64,000 nt of DNA from Nepenthes gracilis. Lineage: Eukaryota > Streptophyta > Magnoliopsida > Caryophyllales > Nepenthaceae. Shown here piece after piece: positions 32,961 through 45,200 of this stretch; position 1 is the first letter of the stretch, and each line of letters opens with the position of its first letter. The notes under the pieces are model-generated. The model was not told the DNA's origin, did not search any database, and saw only the letters and a list, made by a program, of their open reading frames with translations. A program made the translations under genes and the position numbers. The DNA is taken from contig BSYO01000010.1 of assembly GCA_033239525.1 (NCBI GenBank), positions 11,621,379-11,685,378 of the forward strand. Direction: 5' to 3'.

Positions 32961-33410
32961 ATTATGTAGAATATCAATTGTATTCATGTTGTATAGCTTC
33001 CATGGAAACCCTTGATAGTTATTATTGTAGGTCCTAAGCCATGATTGCTACGTGGCATTAGGTCTTGGATCGTGAATTATTCATTGCATGTTATTATGGC
33101 TCTTGGACATTTGCTATTATTATTTGATTTGATTATTAATTGTCAATATTGTTAATTATATCACTCATTGAGTTTTTGGCTTACAATTATGTAGAATATC
33201 AATTGTATTCATGTTGTTTAGCTTCCATGGAAACCCTTGATAGTTATTATTGTAGATCCTAAGTCATGATAGCTACGTGGCATTAGGTCTTGGATTGTGA
33301 ATTATTAATTGCATGTTATTATGGCTCTTGGACATTTGCTATTATCATTTGATTTGATTATTAATTGTCAATATTGTTAATTATATTACTCATTGAGTTT
33401 TGGCTTACAA
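32961..33410. repeat. 225-bp near-identical tandem duplication in LTR E
   Basis: ATTATGTAGAATATCAATTG opens copies at 32961 and 33186. The copies differ at only a handful of positions over 225 bp, so the duplication is much younger than LTR E. Confidence 0.92.
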
Positions 33411-33754
33411 TTATATTTGCTTAACTCTAGAATAGAGTTGGTTGATAGTATACAAGTAGATATTGTTCATTTGTTAAAGAGGTTTTAAGTAGATAGATGA
33501 TTCTAAAGTATAACAGCTTATTGTTGAGGGATGAGAGAATTTTTTTCATTTTAATATTTGTTGGATTTTTTTCACAACTGTATTTCCTTGAGTTTTGTTT
33601 TATTATGAATATTTATATTATTTATGCATTTCAAGGAGTTTGATATTATGATAGATTTTTTATTTATGATGGATCTATAATGAATATTTATAATTGAGCT
33701 TTTCACATGATTGGCTCTAAGTTGGGTTAGATGATTTGGGCCCGAGTCACCACA

Positions 33755-34536
33755 GTTAAGGTTTTAGAGAGATGATGTATTGTGAAGAATGCTTGAGAAC
33801 TTAGAAGTTTGAGATATTTGAAGAATATTAGAAGTCGTTAAGGTTTTTTGTTTAGTATAGCATTTGTTATTTTTGGGTCAAGGATTTTGTGATAAATTCA
33901 GGATACTTAAAATAGTTGAGTATTCTAGTTGAAGAATGGATGAGTAACTTAGAAATTTAGAACAGCAAGTTCCTAAGTCTTATTGTTTTTTAGGGACATC
34001 AAGATAACTGAAAATTAACTCTAAGATTCTTTTAGAACTTCTAATGGCAGTTAGGTGGAGATGGCTGACATTCTTGGAGAATTTCAACTAGTGGCTCGAC
34101 ACATAGACTAAGCCACTAGCAATTTGGATGATAGTTATCAAGCAGTGAATGGATCAGCCCCTATTGTTCAGGCACTTAGAATAAGAAGACAGTCAAATCT
34201 ATCCACTATAGGCTCTAGGATTAAACCATCTCAATTCACTCCAACCACGTGGAAAAAGATCGGGGACCCTTGTGTTAGGTGACGTTGTTTCAAGTGTGAG
34301 AAGACCTACCAACTAGTTGAGGATTACAAAGTACCCACATCAATAAATATTGTAATAGCACTCCTAGTGAGCAACAGGGCTCTTGACATTATTATAGTCA
34401 CGGTGAGCCAGGACGTATGGCCAAGTATTGCCATACACCAAAGAGGGAGATACCATTCCAATCCAAGCAATCGCGCCCTTAGGTTTCACAAGGAGTTCTC
34501 ACTATTGTTGAGCCAGAAGCACATACTTTTCCACCT
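33755..34536 (+). pseudogene. Element E gag remnant
   Basis: Plus-strand fragments: MADILGEFQLVARHID near 34058, a zinc-knuckle-like RCFKCEKTYQLVEDYK (about 34287-34335) and, in another frame, HGEPGRMAKYCHTPKRE (about 34397-34450), which reads like a second knuckle with lost Cys/His residues. Gag binds and packages the RNA. It is cut at 34536 by element F; the remaining pol is beyond 55539. Confidence 0.6.
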
Positions 34537-36584
34537 ATAATATCCGATTTTTTGTCCAATTAATTTGGAATTATCTATTTATTTTGGGCTTATTTTGAAA
34601 ATATTAGAATAAATTATGTTATGTGAATTTAAAGAAAATTCTGAGTATAGAAGTAGATTTGGCACCTAAGGCATACCTGATGCGTGTTCGTGCACATTTG
34701 GTAAATTGTGCGCACACGAGGAGCACCTGTGGACCACTTGAGCCGAGTTTGGGCAGTTTTCGAGGTCACCTAATACATGCCTTAAGTAGTGCTTGAGCAT
34801 GAATCCTAGAGTAGTTGCACTTGAGGTGGTGCTTGTTCGCGAATAAGGTTAGGCGAGGCGCCTGATGAGCTATTGAGGGGGTGCTCGTGTATCAATTTAA
34901 TTATATAAAGCTAACGTACACTGTTTCTGATCATTTCTCATATGAAGAGGAGAAAAGAGAGGAAAGAGAAAGGAAGGAAGAGAGAGTGAGAGATGAAAAG
35001 ATATTTTTAAATATTATTTGGCTAGAAATGTACGATTAAAGGTTGAAGAAAGTATTCTTATACCATATTCTTGGTCTATTTTAGTTTTATTTACATTTGA
35101 TGGTTTTAGTAGACATGGGTGACATTTTTACTTACACCATTTTGTCTACTAGTGCATGTATGTAGAATTATTAGAGCATTTGAAGTTTTATTTTGGTTTT
35201 GCTAATATTTAAAAATCTTGTTCATTTTGTGGAAAATATGTAAATATTTTGAGGTATTTTATTTATATAAAAGTACATTTATAAAGAAAAAATCATAAAA
35301 AGTTGCAGATAAGTCTTGCATGTGGTATCAATGCAATGTGCTTCCGGTCAAGTTCTATTTTTGTGTATTTAATTTGACATGTGTACCATTTTCAAGTAGA
35401 AAGCTTTGTGATTGAGCTTCCCAAGTGAAAGTTTCATACTTTTTCTACCAAATAGAAAATTCTTTAGATTTGTAACATAAAGGCTCTCCCCAATTTGTGT
35501 TTTTATGAGAACTCTTGCAAGGAATTGAATACAAATAATATATTTAGATATCCTAATATATTTAAATAGATTTGAGGGTTACAACTATCATCTATAGGTA
35601 ATAAAAGAAAGTAACATTTATTCCCATTTATAGAGACAATACGTAGACAGCCTACCTACTGGTCTAAATAGTAGCTTATTGTCTAAGGTTATCAAGGTTA
35701 TGTATAACTTTTTCTCAAATTTATCTTTCAGTCTTTGATTCTCCGATTTAAATATGTTTTAGATTTTGGATATGTTTTACTTGTATTGATTTGGATAGTT
35801 AAGATTTCGATTGATATTCGCAGGTTTTACCCGCAATTGGGATTCGATCGGTTTCATACATTTAGAACATTTGGCCTTTATTTTTGAATTATACTTTTGA
35901 GTATGAGACCACATTTGGACTTTCGTTGATGTGATATAGTAAACTTTTGGAATTTAACTTTTATGGATTATGTATATTTTTTATCGATCTTCATTCTGAT
36001 CATGCAAGTATCTATTTCATATATTATATACAAATACTTGCTAAATGTTTGGCTCATATTTTTATTATTTCTTATCCCTTTAGATTAGAAGACTACGGGT
36101 ATCTTGTAGAAAGTTTGGATGTGATCGTTAGTAAAGACTTGGCCTATATTTTGTGAGTACTAGTTTTGTAGTTAGATAGTCTTCATTTCACTTGTGTTTT
36201 GGTATTGAGGGTATTTCTAATGTCAGTCTATAGCATGACTACGGAATCAGGACTTAGATCATTTGTTATTTTGTTATTATATCATCTGGTTTGTGTTGGA
36301 TAAATGGCTAGTTGTAAAGTCATTTTGTCACTCTTTCCTCACGAGTTTTTGAGTAGGTCACAACTATTTATTTATTCGGATGAATAGTCTAAAGAGACCC
36401 TATGAATGATTAACATTATTATCATTTATTATCATTGTTAATGTCAAGGTTGTATGGATATTTGGTCAGGTTATATCTAGATTTTGGTATTAGGTTGGAT
36501 GTCATTCTTAATTGGGCCTTTATTTTGTGATTCATGATTATCATTATATATTATTAAAACTTATTTTAGTCTAAATTTATGATA
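34537..36584 (+). repeat. 5' LTR of element F
   Basis: It starts TATAATATCCG (from TGTAATATCC) and ends TTTATGATA just before the primer site. It aligns with 54173-55538 over GAATTAATTATGTTACGTGA-like, GGCACCTAAGG and TCATTATATATTATTA segments. TATA-like ATTATATAAAG at 34900 precedes a purine-rich leader (34948-34995). It is 2048 bp; the 3' copy lacks about 700 bp in the middle, including this promoter region. Confidence 0.8.
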
Positions 36585-36604
36585 GATAATAGTATCAGAG
36601 AAGA
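36585..36604 (+). promoter_or_regulatory. Primer-binding site of element F
   Basis: TAGTATCAGAGAAG at 36590 resembles the initiator-Met tRNA complement TGGTATCAGAGC. It lies 5 bp inside the LTR. Confidence 0.75.
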
Positions 36605-36667
36605 ATGGTAAGGATAGGAACTTTGAGTTAATTTTGATATTTGACTATTTTGTATGATAGGTATTGT

Positions 36668-37700
36668 ATGGTAGATAATAAAGGATCAGGGAGTGGAGGA
36701 TCGGGTTCAAAACACAAGGACAATTACCTAGCAATGACGGGCCACATAAATGATATCATGGACCATATAATTTAGCGGTAAGATAAAGATTTTGCCACAA
36801 TGAAGAGAATGGCTAACTAGGGGCTCGGTAGGACCCCTTTGAATGCTTCAAGAACAAGCACATCTTGCAGTTTTTGGGAGAGATTGATCCAATTAAAGTA
36901 GAAAATTGGATTCAACGAGTGGAGAAGATATTTAAGTTAATCAATTGCCTTGAGGAGGACAAAGTAAAGTTTATCACTTGCAAGCTGGAAGGAGAGGCAA
37001 GTCGGTAGTGGTCCACCCAATGGCGAGTTTTAGGAATGGATAGTGAGGAGATTTTGAGGGATGTGTTTGTAAAATTTTTCGTGGAGAATTTCTTTCCCAC
37101 TAGTGTCTAGGAGATTAAAGAAGACGAGTTTAGTCGCTTGAAGTAAAGGAATTAGATGGTGGTGGAATACGATACTAAATTTATTAAATTGTCTCGCTTT
37201 GCTACCAACATAGTGGCAGATAAGGCTCAGAGAGCCTGAAAGATTTTGCAAGGGCATTAAGATTCAATTAGGAAGAAATTGGTGCCCCTCTAACTAAGGA
37301 TGAATTGTGAAGTGCTTGATCGACCCCTTATTATTGAGCAATAGCAGTTGAGGGAGAGATATTTTGAAAGAAAATCGAAAAGTAGAGGCTAATGTTTGAG
37401 GATAGAAGGCTCCCACTCAAAGTCCAAGGCCTAAGATAAGGAAAAGGAAATTTGGGTGAAGTCTTCGTCAACAAAGCCCCAATATTCGAAGGCAGTGTGC
37501 GAGTATTGTGGCAAGAATCATGGTGGGAGGCCCTATTACCGTTTAAGTGGAGTTTGTTTTAATTGCGACCAAATTGACCGTATGGTGAGGGATTCTCCAT
37601 ATTCTCTGAGGTGTCTAGAGAAGAAAACACCACCCTCGAGAGAACCTTTTCGACAACGGTGAACGATGCAAGGGTGGACCCTTCAGTGGTTAAAGGTAAT
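36668..37700 (+). pseudogene. Element F gag (Tekay/Del type)
   Basis: ATG at 36668 opens MVDNKGSGSGGSGSKHKD. The capsid region then reads ILQFLGEIDPIKVENWIQRV, EKIFKLINCLEEDKVKFI and FVKFFVENFFPTSV, with stops where the family has Trp, Arg or Gln. Zinc knuckles at 37500-37610 read CEYCGKNHGG and CFNCDQIDRMVRDS; the second has lost its His and last Cys. This gag arrangement is typical of plant Tekay/Del chromoviruses. About 340 residues, near normal size, but at least eight stops. Confidence 0.82.
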
Positions 37701-38312
37701 GTGTAATGTTTTTATTCTATAACTCATATTTTGATTGATCTTGGGTCTACGCATTCTTTTATGGCTTTGACATTTATTGGTAATTTCCATGTGCCCCCTC
37801 AAATTTCAAAATTTGTATTAGTAGTATCTACTCTAGTGAGCAAATCCTTGTTGTCCGATATTATGTATCCTTAGAGTTTGATTTGGGTCAATAAATTTGA
37901 ATTATTGGCAGACTTGATCTTGCTTGATATGCCTAATTTCGTTGTCATTGTGGGAATGGATTAGTTGGTGTATTATCATGCTAGTGTGGATTACTACCAT
38001 AAGTCCATTTTGTTCTATATTTCGAGATATGAATATTTCAAGTTTCAAGGAAGAGTCAAAAAGGAGATGATCGAATTGATTTTGGCATTGCATATGAGCC
38101 ATTTGATGAAGGATGGATGTTGAGTTTATTTGGCTTATGTGACCATATTTGTAAGTCATAATGTGGCAATTGATGAGATTCTAATAGTATGTGAATTTGA
38201 AGATATCTTTTTTTGTAAAATTACCTTATCTACCTCCCAATTGGGAGATTGAATTTACTATTATTGTTATATCAAGATATGTGCCGATTTTGAGGACTCC
38301 TTACAGAATAGC
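37701..38312 (+). pseudogene. Element F protease and start of RT
   Basis: Protease motif THILIDLGSTHSFMALTF (about 37722): the usual Asp-Ser/Thr-Gly is Asp-Leu-Gly, consistent with one C-to-T change. Then FVVIVGMD, a stop and YYHASVDYYHKSILF, and the linker to RT (VCEFEDIF, LPPNWEIEFTI, VPILRTPYRIA). Solo LTR G interrupts it at 38312. The reading resumes at 40467 with APSKLK and LLEKAFIWPNVSVWSGPMLF. Confidence 0.75.
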
Positions 38313-38679
38313 TGTGAGGCCCCGAAACCGAAAAAACATAAAAATTGGAAGTAATTAGGATGATGAGTGTCATTAAGAGGCTAAACATGTAGTGAAAAAT
38401 GATGGTTGAAAGTAAAAAGTTAAAAAAATATCCGAGTTCAGCAAGCAGCCGTGTGGCGCCTGCTGTGCACCCGAGGCGATGCAGCGAGCGCAAAATCCAG
38501 TAGCTGCCCCGCTCGCCGGTGCCCTGCTGGGAGCTCGAGCGGGATTTGCAGAATGTAGCCCACTCGCCGCGCGCCCGCTGGCCACTCAAGTGTGAATAGA
38601 AGAATGTGGCCCGCTTGCTGAGTGCTCGAGGCGCGCTAGAGCGCGGCCCCGACTTTGCGACATCCTGACTTTATTTTTG

Positions 38680-38690
38680 TTATAAAATGA
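38680..38690 (+). promoter_or_regulatory. TATA box of LTR G
   Basis: TATAAAATGAA lies upstream of a purine-rich leader and downstream of a GC-rich block (38450-38650). This is the order expected of an LTR promoter. Confidence 0.55.
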
Positions 38691-39764
38691 AGGGGAAAAA
38701 AAGAAAAGGGAGAGAGAGCAGACCATGCACGAAGGAGAGGAAGAAGAGGAAGAAGAGAAGAGGAGAAAGGGGAATCACTTGTTCCAATCCACCCCCGGTA
38801 AAAGTAACGGTAGATCGGGCAAAGGCAAGTGTACTTCGGACGCTGTTTTTTATTTTTACCGTTTCCTCTTACTTTAAAGTTGATAAAGATGTTGTAAAAT
38901 GATGTTGATGCAAGTTTAAAGTAAATGAAGTATGTTTCCTTCGATTGTTCGATTAGATTTTGTATTTACCCATGTTTATTGTAAGTTTTGGCCTCGATTT
39001 CATGTACATGCATGAAAATAGTGTTCGATTTGGTTCCGAAAGTATGTGTGAAACCCTAACTCAAAAATATTGGAAACTTTTGGTTAAATTGCATGTTTTA
39101 GTGCATGTGTATGGATTTATGGCATTAAATTTCATAAATAAGCACATGTTTAGAGATCGATTTAAGTTCAAAAGTTTTGGCGAAGCACTAAGTACGAAAA
39201 TGAAGGGTTTTGATGATTTTTAACTGTAGCTCCTATTATATAAAAGTTAATTGACATTGAAATAAAACTCTCGGTATAATTTATTTCTAAAAATTTGCAC
39301 GGACTTGTACCGATAAAAATTTCATATACTGCTAAAGTAAAACTGAAGGAGTTTTTAGACCGTTACCATATGTTCTGAAGTTAACTGAAAGTAAATTGTG
39401 AAATTATGATTATGAAATAAGGTTTTCAATAAAAAGGTTATTTCTGATACCGTTATTTAGGACCCAGGACTGACTATAGTTCGGATAGGTTCTCCGGCAT
39501 GCCTTAAGATTTTACGGTGGTAATCGAGGATAACTCTATCCATTAAATTATTTATGATCCGCCCTTCCTCGGGGCGTTAAATTCAGGAGGATTCATAGTT
39601 ACCGGCCTACCTTCGGATGGCATACAGTACAGATCCCTCGGGATGGGATATACATGTTACAGTCATAGGCCTTGGATTGTGTGGAGTGAACACAATCTAT
39701 CCTCGATTATTTGCCCCCTCAACTAGTAGGGTATACTAGTAGGATCTGTTACCATTATGATATA

Positions 39765-39950
39765 TTACAGTTTACCGATTATAGTTTACCATTTGCAGTT
39801 TATAGTGTACCGATTATAGTTACCGTCTACGGTTTACCGTTCACAATTTATCGTTTACAGTTTACCGATTATAGTTTAACCGTTCTATTTCTACATAGTT
39901 ACATGACCGTTCTATATCATTGTTTTACCGTTCATATGTATGTACCTTGT
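39765..39950. repeat. Short tandem repeats in LTR G
   Basis: Overlapping units of about 20-25 bp built on AGTTTACCGATTATAG and TTTACCGTT(T/C)ACA recur about eight times with variation. The long open frame through here (39711-39953) merely follows the repeat. Confidence 0.75.
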
Positions 39951-40466
39951 TAGCCCCGTCTCACTATTTTATTATTTTTTTCCCTCCAAATGAGACAGTA
40001 GAGTTAGTGCCTGACGAGAAAGAGTGATCAAAAGAAATTCTGAAGACTTTTGAGGACCTAAAGCAATTGGAGCTATTTTGGGTGAGCAGTTGACGTAAAG
40101 ACTTGTCGGACCATGTGATTTTGTATACTAATCTTGTATTATGGATTTTCATGCACATGTAGGTTTTGTATAGAATGCATATGATGTATCGATGGTAAAA
40201 GAAAACTATGTTTCTATAAGTTAATAGTTTAGCTTCCGCTCTAAACTTTTGGATATATTGTACAGGTCTTAGACGGCATCTCGTTATTGAATCATTATTG
40301 TATCTAACGTTTTATAGATTTGTGCCATAGATGGCACATGTGATCCTATGTATGAATGTTGTAGGAAAAATTGTGGATGATTGTTAGTTGTGTGCTTGTA
40401 AGTTAGCCCTATTCTTTTCTTAACGAAAGCTTTTGAGGAAAAGAAAATCCATTCCGTCACAATAGC

Positions 40467-41019
40467 CCCATCCAAATTAAAATAATTAAAGTAGCAATTG
40501 TAAGATCTACTAGAGAAAGCTTTTATTTGGCCAAATGTATCGGTTTGGAGTGGTCCAATGCTCTTTGTGAAAAAGAATGATAGATCAATGAGGCTAAATA
40601 TTGATTATTGGGAGTTTAATATAATAAGTCATAATGTGGTGATTGATGAGATTCGGGTAGTTTGTGAATTTGAGGATATCTTTTCATAGGAATTACCTTG
40701 TTTACCTCCCACTTAGGAGATTGAATTTACTATTAATGTTATGTTTTAAGGGCTCCTTACATAATGGCCCCGTCAAAGTTGAAAAAATTAAAGCAGCAAT
40801 TGTAAGATCTGTTGGAGAAAGCTATTATTCAGCCAAGTATATCAGCTTGGAGTGGTCCAATGCTCTTTGTAAAAAAGAAGGATAGATCGATGAGACTAAG
40901 TATTGATTATCAGGAGTTTAATAGAATAAGTATCTTCTTTTGAGAATGGATGATCTATTCAATCAATTGCAAGGAGCTCAAGTCTTTCCTAAGATTAATA
41001 TTTGCTTAGGGGACTATAA
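40467..41019 (+). pseudogene. Element F RT segment with 320-bp duplication
   Basis: The RT start is present twice: 38157-38312 plus 40467-40629, and 40630-40930. Both carry VCEFEDIF, LPP.EIEFTI-like and [13 protein letters not shown]-like stretches. Only the first copy carries solo LTR G, so the duplication came first or the LTR was not copied. After it, MDDLFNQLQGAQVFPKINIC leads to the RT core. Element A interrupts at 41019, and the next residues of the motif are found at 51470. Confidence 0.8.
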
Positions 41020-42246
41020 TATACTAAATCTCTATTTGAATTATTTTAATATTAATTATAATTTTGAGGAATTTAGACGTAGTAAAAAAATTTTAATTAA
41101 ATACTATGAAATTTTAGAAAGATATTTAGATCAATTAGGCTGACGCTCGAAATGTACTCGTACTATTACCCTAATTTGTATTTGATTTGGTCTAAGGTTA
41201 CCAGAATTATATGTAACTCTTTCTCAAACTAGTTTTTAAATAATCAAAACTCAAATTTAATGCATGATTTATATCTTTGTGTTGATTTGTATTAGATTTT
41301 GATTTGGATTTGGATTTTACCTATAGTTGGGCCTTAGTATATCTCGTAAAAATTATTTTGATTATATATTTTGATTCGAACCTTTAGAATATCTCTCGCG
41401 ATACTATTTCAGTTTCTACGTACACTATTGGATCATTTGATTATCGCATTCTACCCCAAATTACAAGCTGATCAGGCCTTGGATTTGGACTTAAACTCAG
41501 ACTTGGACTTGGACTTGCATTGGACTTGGAATCGGATATTTACCTATTAGAATCAGTTCGAATCACTTCTATTTTGTTTATATATATATATATGTCCCGA
41601 TGATAACTATTTTCTGATTTAAATATTTATTTTAAATTTGAATATTTAATTTGAATACAAGACTACCATTAGATTTTGGATATTGGATTTCTATTAGATT
41701 TATTTTATCGGTAATTTAAATTTATTTGGTCATTTGAACAGATTTTATCTATTTAATCTTCTCTATAATTTATTTGACTCCTTTTATTTAAATATGATAC
41801 TTGTTGAGTATTACACTCACTTTTTCTATTTTATCCCTATAAAGTATAAGATTTAAATGCATTGTGGGAGTATGATCGCGATTTGTTAGCCATTTGTTAG
41901 ATTTTGTGAGTTCTTGTCTCATTATGGTTTAATTTGACAATTAATGTGATTGTATTTTGGAATTTGCTAGATATAGGCCAATGAATATATTTTTAAAATA
42001 GTTGGGATATTATATTATATCTTATTTATAATTTTGGTTGGAATTATTACCTCCCTTATGATGATTATAAAGTAGGTCGTATTTATTTTGTCCAACGGTT
42101 ATGTGATGTATCGAATTCTATTTATTTGGTTTATCATATCCGGATTTAAGAACTTAGTATTATTTGTTTAAAATTATTTAAAATTTAAAATTTTAAAAAT
42201 TATAATTACTTATTTAAATTGACCTACTTGGTCCAAATTCGTGACA
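41020..42246 (+). repeat. 5' LTR of element A (internally deleted)
   Basis: It starts TATACTAAATCTC (the 3' LTR has TGTAAGATCCC) and ends ATTCGTGACA before the primer site. Compared with the 3' LTR it lacks about 1.2 kb after TCGTACTATTAC (41179), which contains the purine-rich leader and the GC-rich block; this LTR is therefore probably promoterless. It carries a GACTTGG-based minisatellite (41490-41545). Upstream flank TATAA, downstream flank of the 3' LTR TATCA. Confidence 0.82.
41490..41545. repeat. GGACTT minisatellite in LTR A (5' copy)
   Basis: Repeats of (T)TGGACTT with GACTC variants, shared with 50708-50772 in the 3' LTR, where it is slightly longer. No coding role. Confidence 0.75.
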
Positions 42247-42250
42247 GAAG

Positions 42251-42264
42251 TGATATTAGAAACA
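42251..42264 (+). promoter_or_regulatory. Primer-binding site of element A
   Basis: TGATATTAGAAACA resembles the initiator-Met complement TGGTATCAGAGCA with C-to-T/G-to-A changes. It lies 4 bp inside the LTR. Confidence 0.65.
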
Positions 42265-45200
42265 AGTCAAAAGGAGAGGTACTTTGGGTCATTTTGGTTA
42301 AATAATAGATTGAAACGTTTGGATGAAATAAGTATTGTCTTTGGCAGATAGTAGAAAATTTGAGTTGTGGAAGTTTAAATTTGAATCAAAAGGTCGAGTT
42401 ATGAAAGTTTGGGTTTGGATTGGAAGGATGACCATTTAATTATGATGAGTCACACGAGTGACATAATAGGTGGATTAATGTACCGGTAGCAGAGAGGTAG
42501 GTGACAAAGTAGGTTGGTTCGAAATTTCGGGGAGTAGAAGGAAGTTTTGGCAAAGTAGATGCAGCTAAGCTGATGGTTGGACTTTCAGCGCTTTATCTTG
42601 GATTAGGAGAATGAAGAGATCACTTGGGATGCCTCTTCGGAGATATGTTTGGAATGTCCCTTTGAAGACATTTGATAAAATTGAAATGATACAGAGAGGA
42701 TTGGAGAGGTTCTGTGCAAGAATGACGCACACAAAGCAAAAAGTGATCGTTGGGTCCAAGTAAGAAAATGAAAATTCTTCAAGGTTGGAAGCTGCATATA
42801 AAAATAAAAAAGATTGTGTCAAATCAACTCGTTTCTCTTCGCACAAGAAGTTATGGAGTTAACGGTGATCAACCTCTACTAGAAGAAAAGACAATGGAGT
42901 GCAGATTTGATTCTTGCTAACAATGTCGATGCAAATCATGTGAAAGTTTGAAGTTACGGTTGGGTTGAGAGGAAGACTCAAGGATTGTCCATTTTCACTC
43001 ATTGTTGTGATCGGATGGATGGTCGTCTCCGTAATTTCTTCATCATTGAAGAATTAATGGACAAAGAGCTTGAGATTCAGCCTTTAAAACAATGTGCAGG
43101 AAGATATTGAAGAATTTGAAGGATTTGTTACAGCATGATAGTAGTTGAGGATGATGTATAGTTTGTGAAGCATCTTAATTTGTTCCCCTTATGATTGTAG
43201 ATGAGCCCCGAGAGCCCAGAAATTTCGACATGGACTTTAAGATTCAACTTGGAAGCAGTTTGTATCATTTCGACTTTAGACTCATGGCGAAGAGTTGGAC
43301 CAGGCCTTGTTGATCGAGTAAGAGCACTTCAAGGAGAAGTCTTTCTAGAGGAAATCAAAGTTTTTGAGTATGAGCTTGAAGGGTAGACTTCTTTATCTTT
43401 CAAGAAAAAGTTAAGGAAAGTCAGATGAAATAAAGTCTTCCTCCTCAAAATTCGACTTTGTAAGGTCAACCCGCAAGTTTAGCGGGAAGAAGCATGCGAG
43501 ATGAGTTTGCTTCATCAGAAATGGAGTCTGCTTTAAATTGTTGCCATATATACCATTTGTCAAAGGATCGTTTGAATCCTAGGCATTCGAATTCCAAACG
43601 TCTAGATAGGAGTTGGACGGTTCCAAGTGAAGCATTAGCAAATATAGGTCATAAAGTTAGAGTCAGATCCTTTGTCATGAAAGACTATTTTGGTAAGTCT
43701 GTTCCATCCTACATTCAGGATATGAGTCTTCTGAGTTTCAAGAAAGAATCGGTTAGAAGGCTTAAGGGTTGTTTTCGGCATCGCAATTGAGTCATCTACT
43801 GAAAGATAGGTGCTAAGCTCATCTTACATATATGATCAAATCTGGGAGTTATTTTGTGACCATTGAAAATATTTTGGTCATCTGCGAGTTTGAAGATATT
43901 TTTCTAGGGGTTTGGTTTGGATTGTTTCCGTATTGGGTGATCAATTTGCTATCGATATTGTTCTTGGATCTACTCCTATTTTGAAGGGTCCGTATGGGGT
44001 AGCCTTATCTAAGTTGAAGAAATTAAAACAACAATTACAGAATCTGTTGAAAAAGGTTTTATTTGGCCAAATGTCTTGGTGTGGGGTGCTTTAGTGCTCT
44101 TTAGTGAAGAAAGATGGATCAATAGGTTTATATTTAGATTCTTTGGGAATTGAATTTGTATCAATTCTTAAGGATCGAGGATTTTTTATCCATTTTGAGA
44201 AGTTTGGATTTTCTCTAAGTTTGACCCGTGCTCAAGATACCATTGGCTAAGAATTAAGTGGGAGGATATGCATAGAACAACTCTCAGATCAAGGTGTGAC
44301 CATTGTAAAGTCTCAATGGTGCTTTTGAATTGTCCAATGTTTTAGTATTTTTATAGATATTATTAATTAGATTTTTGATCATATTTGGATCAGTTGTGAT
44401 GGTTTTATTTGTGTTAATTTTCTCAATAGTATTCTAATTCTTTGAATAATTTTGAGTAGTATGAGACCCGATTAAAAAGTTTGCTATAAATTCTAAGAAA
44501 AAGACGGTCATTTATCAAAATTAAAAGGGGTGTAAATTATGGTTGGAGAAGGCGTCAATTTGGGTCATATGATTTTAATGTGCCATTTAAAAATTCGAAG
44601 AAGATGAAAGTAATGGGAATTGAAAAGACTGGCTAAGGTTGTGGGAGTGCTGAGTTTGTTAGATCTGATTGATTATGATTAGAAAGTTGTTAAAAGTTCT
44701 CGAGGATTGTAGTGCCATTGGCGTCCTTGGACTAGAGTGATTTGTATTTATTTGAAGTGATACTTGTGAGAGAAGTTTTTAGTAATTGAAAATTAGATTA
44801 TTGTTGGCATCAATTTTGTCAATCCCTAATGGATCAGAAAGATTGGTAACACCCAATGATGCTCCTGAGAAACATCTAGGTGTATTTGGATTCTGCATAG
44901 TCGGGCACATTATCCAAGGAAAGTTTGGGATGCGATATAGTTTGGAGAATTTTGCGTGAAGATGCTCTGGCGAGGTTGCTAGAATGAAGATTGGGTCAGA
45001 GGGATTTCCTCTCTTTGTTGTCAGGATTGGATTTTAAACAAAATTTTTATTTGTGGGAGAAGGTTTTATGAAGATCAGTGGTAATATCCTTTTTGGATGA
45101 GTCGTTATGATGTTGGAAGCGATAGAGCAATCAATTTTGAATATTCTGTATGAGTGCATTTCATTACAAGTTTGAGAAAAGGCATGTTTTCAAGAATTCT

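Larger units (their letters stand above)
30610..33754 (+). repeat. 5' LTR of element E
   Basis: Its first 1.1 kb aligns with 58221-59413 (shared GATAACTG.ATTGATAAAACTATGGGC-type stretches, CATCAGCTGATGCAT, GAGGTTTCACA). The start is TGTAATGGATTTTAAT; the 58221 copy has TGTAATATCGG. The end is taken at GAGTCACCACA. The promoter looks intact: TATAAATAATAACCCC at 31077 followed by a purine-rich AGAGAAGAGAAGATAGAGAG. A 225-bp tandem duplication lies at 32961. Its second half (31840-33163) also matches 63035-61790 in reverse orientation. Confidence 0.75.
38313..40461 (+). mobile_element. Solo LTR, family G, with ATAGC duplication
   Basis: It starts TGTGAGGCCCCGAAACCG and ends ATTCCGTCACA, with TGTGA/TCACA terminal inverted repeats, flanked by ATAGC at 38308-38312 and 40462-40466. 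The RT reading of element F breaks exactly at its edges. Length 2149 bp. Promoter-like TATAAAATGAAGGGG at 38680 is followed by a purine-rich leader (38690-38770) and AAAGGCAAGTGTACTTCGG at 38821. A TTTACCG-rich short repeat lies at 39765-39950. No internal region remains. Confidence 0.93.
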
